The notes under the pieces: generated by a model | What the model was told of the DNA's origin: nothing | Database searches by the model: none | The model's input: the letters and a program-made list of their open reading frames with translations, nothing else | Shown here: in pieces, positions 1 through 8,341 of the stretch | Layout of the letters: each line of letters begins with the position of its first letter | How positions within the stretch are numbered: the stretch's first letter is position 1 | Position numbers and translations under genes: made by a program | DNA from: Microcosmobacter sp040493455 | GTDB lineage: Bacteria > Bacteroidota > Bacteroidia > Flavobacteriales > Flavobacteriaceae | DNA: 64,000 nucleotides | NCBI RefSeq assembly: GCF_040493455.1 | Contig: NZ_JANFDA010000006.1 | Span: 1 to 64,000 of the forward strand | Reading direction: 5' to 3'

Positions 1-3000
1 TCCATTGTGGTTCGGCATTACAATAGTTGCTATTACCTCCATGAAATACAATATTTGAAGGTACGTCATCTATGCCATCTCCATCAATGCCACTGATGTC
101 TGTGGCCCAGCCCATCAATGTGGCATCATAATTTGAGGTTGATAATTTTACTAAATTAAACATCTCGCTCATATCAAATACTGCGCCTATATCCCATGAC
201 CCAAGATCTTGATCAAAACTGTCAGCTTCTGCAAACATATTTCTCATAGTTGTAACTTTTGAAACATCCCAACTACTAATGTCTTGGTTAAAACTATCGG
301 CTCTAAAAAATACAGCGTTCATATTAGTAACTCTTGAGACGTCCCATGAGCTTATGTCTCTATCAAATGATACCGCATCTCTGAACATCCCAAACATGGA
401 AAATACAGCACTAACATCCCAGTTACCAATATCTCCATTAAATAGTGGTGCAGCTCTAAACATGTTGCCCATATCTGTGACAGCACTGACATCCCAATGA
501 GAGATATAATCTCCAGTGAACGCTGTAGCCCCTCTAAACATATCCCAAGCCTCGATAACATTACTTAAATCAGGTGCATCTATGCTGGCATTTGAAATGT
601 TAAGATTTGTACAACCTCTAAAGGCACTGGCCATGCTCGTCCATTGTATACTTCCCCATTGTTCAATTCTCAGGATTTTATCTTTATCTCCACCATTGTT
701 AAAGAAAATTCGTGGGAAATCTCCTTTAATAGCCACTGTATAGATTCCCGGAGAACCATAATCGTGGGTAGCATCACTAGTTATATTGGTGCTTTCCGCA
801 TTAAAGGTAACGCCGTCGTAGGTCCAATCAACCTCATAGTTGTATCCAGTTCCTGTGGTTGGAATGGTAATTTCGGTAGATCCTGATGTTCCCGGGTTAA
901 CCGTATTCCAAGTCGTAACGAATACTAGATCTGTACAATCCAGACCACCATCTGTGATATCCCAAGAATATGAGGTATCCAAATTTGTCCACGCCAATTC
1001 TGCATTGCAGAATGTACTATTACCACCATCAAAGGGAATACCAGTAGGGATATCATCAATACCGTCTCCATCCAAACCACTGCTATCTGTAGCCCAAGCT
1101 ATTAACATGGCATCATAATTAGTTGTCGAAAGCGTGACGCCAGTGAACATGCCTCCCATTGTCCCAACACTGCTTAAATCCCAATCACTTAAATCTTGAT
1201 CAAAACTAGTGGCACCATTAAACATGTCAAGCATAGAAGCAACATTAGAGACATTCCAATTGCTGATATCCTGATTAAAACTTGTAGCACCCTCAAACAT
1301 ACTGGACATCACAAATACATTTGATGTATCCCAATTTCCAATGTCATGGTTAAAGGCAGTTGCACCTTTAAACATGCTAGCCATATTACCTACATTAGAG
1401 ACAACCCAATCACTAACATCTTGGTTAAAGCTTATAGCATTATTAAACATGTCAATTGTTGTGTTTACATTGGATACATCCCATTCGGAGATATCACTAT
1501 CAAATGATGATGCTTCCCTAAACATCCCAAACATATTAGTAACATTGGATACATCCCAATCACTTAGGTCTCCGTTGAATGCCGATGCTTGATAAAACAT
1601 GTACTCCAGGTCGGTTACATTGCTAAGATCAGGTGTATCTATAGTTGGATTTGTGATGTCCAGATTACTACAACCTTGAAACGCGCTGGCCATACTTGTC
1701 CATGGATTCGTGCCCCAATTTACAATGGTCAGAATCTTTTCCCTATCTCCCGAACCATTAAAATAAATACGCGGGAATATACCTGTGATGGTTACAGTGT
1801 ACTCGCCTGTACTAGCATAGGTATGTGTAATATCTTCTGTAACTCCTGTGTCAAAGCTTCCATCTCCCCAATTTATAGTGTAATTATAGGTCTCTCCACC
1901 AAAAGTAGGGATGGTAATTTCATTAGCATTTGAAACTCCAGGGTTATCTGTTTTCCAAGTGGTTACAAAGGCCTTAGAGCAGTCTAAACCGCCGTCGCTA
2001 ATGCTCCATGAATATGTTGTATCCAAACTTATCCATGCGACTTCTCCATTACAATAAGTACTACCGCCGCCATTAAAGGTAATGCCTGTAGGAATGTCAT
2101 CAATACCATCTCCATCTAATCCACTACTATCGGTAGCCCAACCTATTAATGTGGCATCATAGTTAGGAGTTGATAAATTAGCACCACTAAACATGTTTCC
2201 CATATCACTTACAGAGCTAATATCCCAATTGCCGATATTTTGGTCAAAGTCAAAAGCATTAACGAACATACTTCTCATATTGGCTACATTAGATACATCC
2301 CAAGTGCCAATATCCCTATTAAACGATGAAGCTCTATCAAACATCTGCCTCATTATTGTTACAGCACTTACATCCCAACCTGAAATATCGACATCAAACA
2401 TTGATGCCTCACGAAACATGCCTAACATACTGGTTACAGCACTGACATCCCATAAGCTAATGTCACCATTGAATACAGGGGTATTTCTAAACATATAATC
2501 CATGTTGATAATATTACTGGTGTCCCAGCTAGACATATAATCTCCAGTAAACGAGGTGGCATCGCGGAACATATCAAATGCTAATGTAACGTTACCTAAA
2601 TCTGGCGCATCGATACTCGGGTTTGTGATGTTTAGGTTTGTACATCCTCTAAATGCACTAGCCATACTAGTCCATTGTATTGCTCCCCATTGCTCAATGG
2701 TTAGAATCTTTTCTCTATCTCCTGTACCATTAAAGTAAATACGCGGGAATGTTCCGGTTATGGTTACAGTGTACTCGCCCGCACTGGCATAGGTATGCGT
2801 AATATCTCCAATAACTCCAGTGTCAATGTTTCCATCGCCCCAATCTACGCTGTAATTATAAGTCTCCCCTCCAAAGGTTGGGATGGTAATTTCATTATCA
2901 TTTGAAATTCCAGGGTTTTCCGTATTCCAAGTGGTAATAAAAGCGTCAGAGCAGTTCAAACCACCATCGGTGATGGTCCAGTTGTACGTTGTATCTAAAC

Positions 3001-6000
3001 TTATCCATTGTGGTTCTGCAATGCAATAGATGCTATTACCTCCATCAAAAGTAATACCATTAGGAATATCATCAATGCCATCCCCGTCCAAGCCACTACT
3101 ATCAGTAGCCCAACCTATTAAAGTTGCGTCATAATTAGATACGGACAATCCCGTATTCAAAAACATTTGACTCATATCGGTCACGCTGGTCAAGTCCCAA
3201 CCGCCAAGATTATGATCAAAGCTAAAAGCTTGGAAAAACAAATCTTTCATGTTTGTAACAGCACTAACATCCCATGAACTAATGTTTCTGTTAAATGATG
3301 TAGCCGTTCTAAAAGCACTCTGCATATTGGTTACATTGGATACATTCCATGACTCTATATCGCCATTGAATGATGTAGCAACTCTAAACATAAAGCCCAT
3401 GCTAGTAATAGTACTCATGTCCCAGTGAGAAATATAGTCTCCTGTGAATGCTGTAGCATTTCTAAACATATTAAAGGTTTCGGTCACACCACTCAAATCA
3501 GGCGCATCTATACTTGCATTTGTAATATTAAGATTGCTACAACCGTAAAAAGCGTTTGCCATACTTGTCCATTGGATAGTTCCCCATTGCTGTATGGTCA
3601 GGATTTTGTCTTTATCTCCTGAACTGTTGAAATAAATACGAGGGAAAGCACCTCTAATAGCTACTGTATAAGTGCCCTGAGCACCATAATCATGGGTGAT
3701 ATTAGTAGTGACATTCGAATCCTCCGCATTAAAGCTTATCCCATCATAAGTCCAATCCACCTCATAGTTGTAGCCTCCTCCGGTTGTTGGAATGGTAATT
3801 TGTGTATCAGTTGAAGTTCCCGGATTATCCGTTTTCCATGTGGTTACAAAATAGTCACTTGAACTACAGGCCAAACCACCATCTGTAATGGTCCAATTAT
3901 GTGTCGTATCTAGAACTGTCCAAGCATAAGCACCATGGCAATAGGTACTTGAGCCACCATTAAAGGAAACATCAGATGGAATATCATCTACACCGTCTGC
4001 ATCCAATCCACTACTATCTGTAGCCCAACCTATTAATGTCGCGTCATAGTTAGGCAATGATAGTGTAGCTCCTAAAAGCATATTATTCATACTTGTTACG
4101 CTAGTCAGATCCCAATTACTGAGAGCATGATCAAAACTGGTAGCACCATTGAGCATATTTGCCATATTTACAACTGAGCTAACATCCCACGAACCAATAT
4201 CTATATTAAAGGTTGACGCACCCAAAAACATACTCAGCATACTGTCTACGCTCGATACATTCCAACCGCTAATGTCGCCATTAAACGAAACTGCACCTGA
4301 GAACATATTTGCCATAGTGGTGACTTTAGACACATTCCATGAACCGATATTCTGGTTGAAGCTGGTTGCACCACCAAACATGCGAAACATACTGGTTACA
4401 TTCGATACATTCCATGATCCAATATCACCATCAAATACTGATGCATTAAAAAACATATTGTCCATGTTAGTGACCTTACTTACATCCCAATGCGAAATAA
4501 AATCTCCAGTAAATGATGTGGCTTCACGAAACATATCAAAAGCATCAGTCACATTTTTCAATTCTGGTTCATCTATACTTGCATTTGTGATGTTAAGATT
4601 ACTGCATCCTCTAAAGGCACCTGCCATACTAGTCCATTGAATGCCTCCCCATTGCTCTATGGTGAGAATTTTATCCTTATCACCACCATTATTAAAGAAA
4701 ATACGCGGGAAGTCTCCTTTAATAGCAACCGTATACGTACCTGAAGCGCCATAATCATGCGTTATATTACTATTAACATTGGTGTCTTCTGCATTAAAGG
4801 TTACACCGTCATAGGTCCAATCTACTTCGTAATTGTAGCCTCCTCCAGTGGTTGGGATGGTAATTTCGGTAGGCCCTGAACCTCCAGGGTTATTTGTTTT
4901 CCAGGTGGTGATGAAAAAGAGACCCGAACAATCCAGTCCGTCATCTGTAATAGTCCAGTTATATCCTGTAGGTACTGACGCCATTAATAAGGTGCGCTTC
5001 GCTTCACTATCGCAAAAATTACTGTCACCCGCATCAAATACCACATTAAATGGGATATCATCAATACCATCACCTGCAACACCACTGTCATCAGTTGCCC
5101 ATCCTATTAAAGTGGCATCATAATTAAAGGTTGACAATCCGGCACCTATAAACATGCTTCCCATACCTGATATGTTTGTTATGTCCCAGTTGCCCAAATT
5201 TTGATCAAAGCTGGTTGCATTAGAAAACATCAACAACATATCACCTACATTGGAGACATCCCAATTACCAATATCCTGGTCAAAACTTGGGTTATTTTGA
5301 AACATCCCAGTCATATCGAAGACGTTTGAGATATCCCAGTTACCAATGTCATAATTAAAGTTTGTGCCTCTCAACATAAACCTCATGCTTGTAACTGAGC
5401 CAACATCCCAAGAGCCAATATCCTGATTGAAACTTGAATCTGTAAACAAACTGGTCATATTGGTCACATTGGATACATCCCAAGAGCCAATATCTTGGTT
5501 AAAATTAGTAGCACCTGCAAACAATGAAAACATTGTTGTCACAGCACTTACATCCCAAGACCCAATATCTCCGTTAAAGGATGAAGCATCCCTGAACATA
5601 TTGTTCACCCTGATTAAATTGCTCACATCCCAGTGTGAGATATAATCACCGGTAAAGGATGTTGCTTCACGAAACACGTCAAAGGCGTCAGTAACATTAC
5701 TTAAATCGGGAGCATCTATGCCTGGGTTTGTTATATTGAGATTGCTACAACCAAAAAATGCTTTTGATATGTCTGTCCAAGGATTAGTTCCCCATTGTTC
5801 TATGGTCAAGATTTTATCCTTATCTCCTGAGTTGTTAAAATAAATACGTGGAAATAGACCTGTAATGGTCACCGTGTAGATGCCTGCATCAGTATACACA
5901 TGCGTCATGTCGCCCGTTAGACCAGAATTTGATGTTGTATCGCCCCAATCTACATTATAACTATAGGTTTCGCCCAATGCTGCCGCTGTTGGTATGGTAA

Positions 6001-8029
6001 TTGACCCTCCCGCTTCGACCTGCCAGGTGGTAATAAATTCGGTTCCTGAACAATCTACACTTAAGCCATCATCAGTAATGACCCAATCGTAACCCGAAGG
6101 TCCGGCTGCAGTTAATATGTCTCGTGCATTTTCACCATTACAGTAAACACTGCTACCAGCATTAAATGGAATGCCAGTTGGAATATCATCAATCATGTCG
6201 CCGTCAAGACCACTGCTATCTGTAGCCCATCCTATTAATATGGCGTCATAGTTTGCTATAGACAACGAAGCACCAGAAAACATGCCATTAAGAGTGGTGA
6301 CATTAGTCAAATCCCAAGGACCAAGATTCTGATCAAAACTACTAGCGTTTAAGAACATAAAAGGCATATTGGTTGCAGCACTTACATCCCAAGAGCCTAT
6401 GTCTTGATTAAATGAGGAAGCATCTCTAAACATACCAATCATTGAGTTTACAGAACTCACATCCCAAGAACCAATATCGCCATTAAATGCTGTAGCCCCT
6501 CTAAACATATTGTCCATATTAGTAATGCTGCTCACATTCCAATTTGAGATGTAGTCTCCAGTAAAAGACGTCGCATCGCGAAACATATCGAAGGCTTCTG
6601 TAACATTACTTAAATCAGGGTTATCTATGCTCGGGTTTGTAATATTGAGATTACTACAGCCTCTAAAGACACTAGCCATACTCGGCCACTTGACATTTCC
6701 CCATTGTTCTATAGTGAGTATCTTATCTTTATCGCCGCCACCGTTAAAAAAAACACCTGGAAACGTACCGGTAATGGTCACCGTGTATTCCCCTGGAGCT
6801 GCGTAGGTATGGGTAATATCTCCTGTGACACCAGTTGACGAAGTTGTGTCACCCCAATCTACGTTATAATTGTACGTTTCTCCAACAAAGGTTGGTATGG
6901 TAATTTCATTATTGGCAGAAGTTCCGGGATTGTCTGTTTTCCAAGTGGTGATGAATACTTCGGAACAGTCTAACCCACCATCTGTAAAGGTCCAACCGTA
7001 ACCGGTTGGTGTATCTGTGTCTAACAGTATGTGTGACGATTCTCCAGCACAGTATGTACTGTTACCGCCATGAAATATGATGTTGGTGGGAATATCGTCT
7101 ATGTTATCAACATCACTACCACTGGTATCTGTAGCCCAGCTTATTAAAGTAGCATCGTAATTGGCTGTTGATAATGAAGCTCCGTCAAACATCAGATCCA
7201 TGTTAGTGACATTAGACAAATCCCAATTACCAAGATTTTGATCAAAGCTGGTGGCGTTAAAAAACATACCAAACATGTTTGCAACGTTTGAAACGTTCCA
7301 GCCACTTATGTCTTGGTTAAAACTGGTAGCACCACTAAACATGCCTTCCATAGTGGTTGCACCTGAAACATTCCAGCCACTAATATCGCCGTTAAATGAA
7401 GTAGCATTGCCAAACATATTCATCATATTGGATACAGCACTCACATTCCAATTAGATATATAATCTCCAGTAAACGACGTAGCACCGTTAAACATGTTTT
7501 TCATATTGGTTACAAAACTCACATCCCAATTGGAGATATAATCTCCAGTAAATGATGTAGCTCCAGCAAATGCCTCCTCCATGCTAGAGACTATAGCTAA
7601 ATTGGGCGCATCTATACCAGGGTTTGTAATGTTAAGATTACTACAACCTTTAAACGCATCCTCGAAGGTTACCCATGGGGCGGTTCCCCATTGTTCAATA
7701 GTCAATATTTTGTTCTGATCTCCCCAAAAAAAGAAATTCCATTCTAAGAATAAAGCGTTTATGGCTACTGTATAGGTTCCAGGCACACCATAGTCATGGA
7801 AAGTTGGGGAAGTGTAAGGCAAGGGGTCAGGGTTAAAATTTACACCGTCATAATCCCAATCAACAAAATAGAAATTGTTGTCTCCGTTAGCAGGAATAAA
7901 TATTCTAGTTGAAGTTGTTCCTCCTGGATTATCTGTTTTCCAGGTGGTGATAAATAAATTTTCGTTTTGCGCATTCAAATGAGTTAAACAAACTAATAAT
8001 GCAATTAGTAAAGGGATTGTCTTTTTCAT
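1..8029 (-). CDS. Giant BspA-like/DUF285 repeat surface protein (copy B), C-terminus beyond window
   Basis: The frame is open from the ATG at 8029 to the window edge, 2,676 codons without a stop, so the C-terminus is missing. A signal peptide (MKKTIPLLIALLV... ending LNA) suggests export. At least eight macro-repeats of about 300-370 residues begin near residues 24, 355, 663, 1036, 1391, 1693, 2018 and 2366. Each has a TTWKTDNPG-like opening, a PKD-like beta-sandwich (DWTYDGVTF or DWGDTTS type, then HxYxxxGEYTV), an ILTIEQWG segment, several roughly 25-residue DUF285 repeats (MFxxATSFNxDI, WDVSNVTxM) and a closing NYDATLIGWATDSSG...ITDGGLDC module. The antisense shadow frames keep one phase throughout, which supports a single unbroken frame. 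DUF285/BspA-like repeats are known from bacterial surface proteins; adhesion is inferred. Its paralogue lies at 12427-18774. Confidence 0.9.
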   Translation of the reverse strand, partial: MKKTIPLLIALLVCLTHLNAQNENLFITTWKTDNPGGTTSTRIFIPANGDNNFYFVDWDYDGVNFNPDPLPYTSPTFHDYGVPGTYTVAINALFLEWNFFFWGDQNKILTIEQWGTAPWVTFEDAFKGCSNLNITNPGIDAPNLAIVSSMEEAFAGATSFTGDYISNWDVSFVTNMKNMFNGATSFTGDYISNWNVSAVSNMMNMFGNATSFNGDISGWNVSGATTMEGMFSGATSFNQDISGWNVSNVANMFGMFFNATSFDQNLGNWDLSNVTNMDLMFDGASLSTANYDATLISWATDTSGSDVDNIDDIPTNIIFHGGNSTYCAGESSHILLDTDTPTGYGWTFTDGGLDCSEVFITTWKTDNPGTSANNEITIPTFVGETYNYNVDWGDTTSSTGVTGDITHTYAAPGEYTVTITGTFPGVFFNGGGDKDKILTIEQWGNVKWPSMASVFRGCSNLNITNPSIDNPDLSNVTEAFDMFRDATSFTGDYISNWNVSSITNMDNMFRGATAFNGDIGSWDVSSVNSMIGMFRDASSFNQDIGSWDVSAATNMPFMFLNASSFDQNLGPWDLTNVTTLNGMFSGASLSIANYDAILIGWATDSSGLDGDMIDDIPTGIPFNAGSSVYCNGENARDILTAAGPSGYDWVITDDGLSVDCSGTEFITTWQVEAGGSITIPTAAALGETYSYNVDWGDTTSNSGLTGDMTHVYTDAGIYTVTITGLFPRIYFNNSGDKDKILTIEQWGTNPWTDISKAFFGCSNLNITNPGIDAPDLSNVTDAFDVFREATSFTGDYISHWDVSNLIRVNNMFRDASSFNGDIGSWDVSAVTTMFSLFAGATNFNQDIGSWDVSNVTNMTSLFTDSSFNQDIGSWDVGSVTSMRFMLRGTNFNYDIGNWDISNVFDMTGMFQNNPSFDQDIGNWDVSNVGDMLLMFSNATSFDQNLGNWDITNISGMGSMFIGAGLSTFNYDATLIGWATDDSGVAGDGIDDIPFNVVFDAGDSNFCDSEAKRTLLMASVPTGYNWTITDDGLDCSGLFFITTWKTNNPGGSGPTEITIPTTGGGYNYEVDWTYDGVTFNAEDTNVNSNITHDYGASGTYTVAIKGDFPRIFFNNGGDKDKILTIEQWGGIQWTSMAGAFRGCSNLNITNASIDEPELKNVTDAFDMFREATSFTGDFISHWDVSKVTNMDNMFFNASVFDGDIGSWNVSNVTSMFRMFGGATSFNQNIGSWNVSKVTTMANMFSGAVSFNGDISGWNVSSVDSMLSMFLGASTFNIDIGSWDVSSVVNMANMLNGATSFDHALSNWDLTSVTSMNNMLLGATLSLPNYDATLIGWATDSSGLDADGVDDIPSDVSFNGGSSTYCHGAYAWTVLDTTHNWTITDGGLACSSSDYFVTTWKTDNPGTSTDTQITIPTTGGGYNYEVDWTYDGISFNAEDSNVTTNITHDYGAQGTYTVAIRGAFPRIYFNSSGDKDKILTIQQWGTIQWTSMANAFYGCSNLNITNASIDAPDLSGVTETFNMFRNATAFTGDYISHWDMSTITSMGFMFRVATSFNGDIESWNVSNVTNMQSAFRTATSFNRNISSWDVSAVTNMKDLFFQAFSFDHNLGGWDLTSVTDMSQMFLNTGLSVSNYDATLIGWATDSSGLDGDGIDDIPNGITFDGGNSIYCIAEPQWISLDTTYNWTITDGGLNCSDAFITTWNTENPGISNDNEITIPTFGGETYNYSVDWGDGNIDTGVIGDITHTYASAGEYTVTITGTFPRIYFNGTGDREKILTIEQWGAIQWTSMASAFRGCTNLNITNPSIDAPDLGNVTLAFDMFRDATSFTGDYMSSWDTSNIINMDYMFRNTPVFNGDISLWDVSAVTSMLGMFREASMFDVDISGWDVSAVTIMRQMFDRASSFNRDIGTWDVSNVANMRSMFVNAFDFDQNIGNWDISSVSDMGNMFSGANLSTPNYDATLIGWATDSSGLDGDGIDDIPTGITFNGGGSTYCNGEVAWISLDTTYSWSISDGGLDCSKAFVTTWKTDNPGVSNANEITIPTFGGETYNYTINWGDGSFDTGVTEDITHTYASTGEYTVTITGIFPRIYFNGSGDREKILTIVNWGTNPWTSMASAFQGCSNLDITNPTIDTPDLSNVTDLEYMFYQASAFNGDLSDWDVSNVTNMFGMFREASSFDSDISEWDVSNVNTTIDMFNNAISFNQDVSDWVVSNVGNMASMFKGATAFNHDIGNWDTSNVFVMSSMFEGATSFNQDISNWNVSNVASMLDMFNGATSFDQDLSDWDLSSVGTMGGMFTGVTLSTTNYDAMLIAWATDSSGLDGDGIDDIPTGIPFDGGNSTFCNAELAWTNLDTSYSWDITDGGLDCTDLVFVTTWNTVNPGTSGSTEITIPTTGTGYNYEVDWTYDGVTFNAESTNITSDATHDYGSPGIYTVAIKGDFPRIFFNNGGDKDKILRIEQWGSIQWTSMASAFRGCTNLNISNASIDAPDLSNVIEAWDMFRGATAFTGDYISHWDVSAVTDMGNMFRAAPLFNGDIGNWDVSAVFSMFGMFRDAVSFDRDISSWDVSRVTNMNAVFFRADSFNQDISSWDVSKVTTMRNMFAEADSFDQDLGSWDIGAVFDMSEMFNLVKLSTSNYDATLMGWATDISGIDGDGIDDVPSNIVFHGGNSNYCNAEPQW

Positions 8030-8030
8030 C

Positions 8031-8174
8031 TTATGTGTTTTTGTTATTGATTAATATCTCTTGCTCTAATTCTTTCAGTCTTTTTAGTTCTTCCTCGAGT
8101 CGCTTATTTTCAGCATACACTTGATTTTCTTTTGAACTAAAAACTAGTCTCTTAATGAATTTTATGATCTTCAA
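8031..8174 (-). CDS. Tiny coiled-coil ORF upstream of giant B, probable TTG start
   Basis: A frame of about 47 codons ends in TAA 1 nt before the ATG of the giant gene. Its C-terminal half reads ENKRLEEELKRLKELEQEIL, a strongly charged heptad-like coiled coil. It matches the C-terminal half of the ORF at 18776-18988, which sits in the same place before the other giant. No in-frame ATG exists between the coding part and an upstream stop. Both copies share TTG followed by Lys-Ile at the same position, so TTG at 8174 is the best start. DNA similarity upstream of this TTG carries indels that break the frame, as expected for a leader. No known family is recognised; a role as a translational-coupling leader or small accessory protein is conjecture. 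Confidence 0.5.
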   Translation of the reverse strand: MKIIKFIKRLVFSSKENQVYAENKRLEEELKRLKELEQEILINNKNT

Positions 8175-8219
8175 AATTTTTAGAATTAAAATGATCGTTG
8201 TTTATTACTTGATCGAAAC

Positions 8220-8280
8220 CAAAAGTATAGTCCACTCCATGAAAAAGAAGAATTTTCATTGTGGACAAATTATGGACAAA
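8220..8280 (-). promoter_or_regulatory. Promoter and direct-repeat operator upstream of the giant B transcription unit
   Basis: On the minus strand TACTTTTG (8227-8220) fits the Bacteroidota -7 box TAnnTTTG. About 38 nt further upstream lies TTTGTCCATAATTTGTCCA (8280-8262), two TTTGTCCA half-sites spaced 11 bp start to start. The same arrangement, with TTTGTTCATAATTTGTCTA and TACTTTTA, lies before the other giant at 18989-19049. The repeat would sit near -50 to -70, a typical activator position. The neighbouring LuxR-type sensor is the obvious candidate regulator, but that is inference. Confidence 0.6.
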
Positions 8281-8341
8281 CGGCATCAATAAACTTTTAA
8301 TTTATTGATAATCAAGTTTTTATAAAAATTTTTAAGAATCT

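Noticed and set aside
1..8029. Regular repeats of about 75 bp that could be taken for a CRISPR array or tandem DNA repeat
   Set aside because: They are imperfect, continuous and in frame, and encode the 25-residue DUF285 units. There are no unique spacers of constant size and no cas genes.
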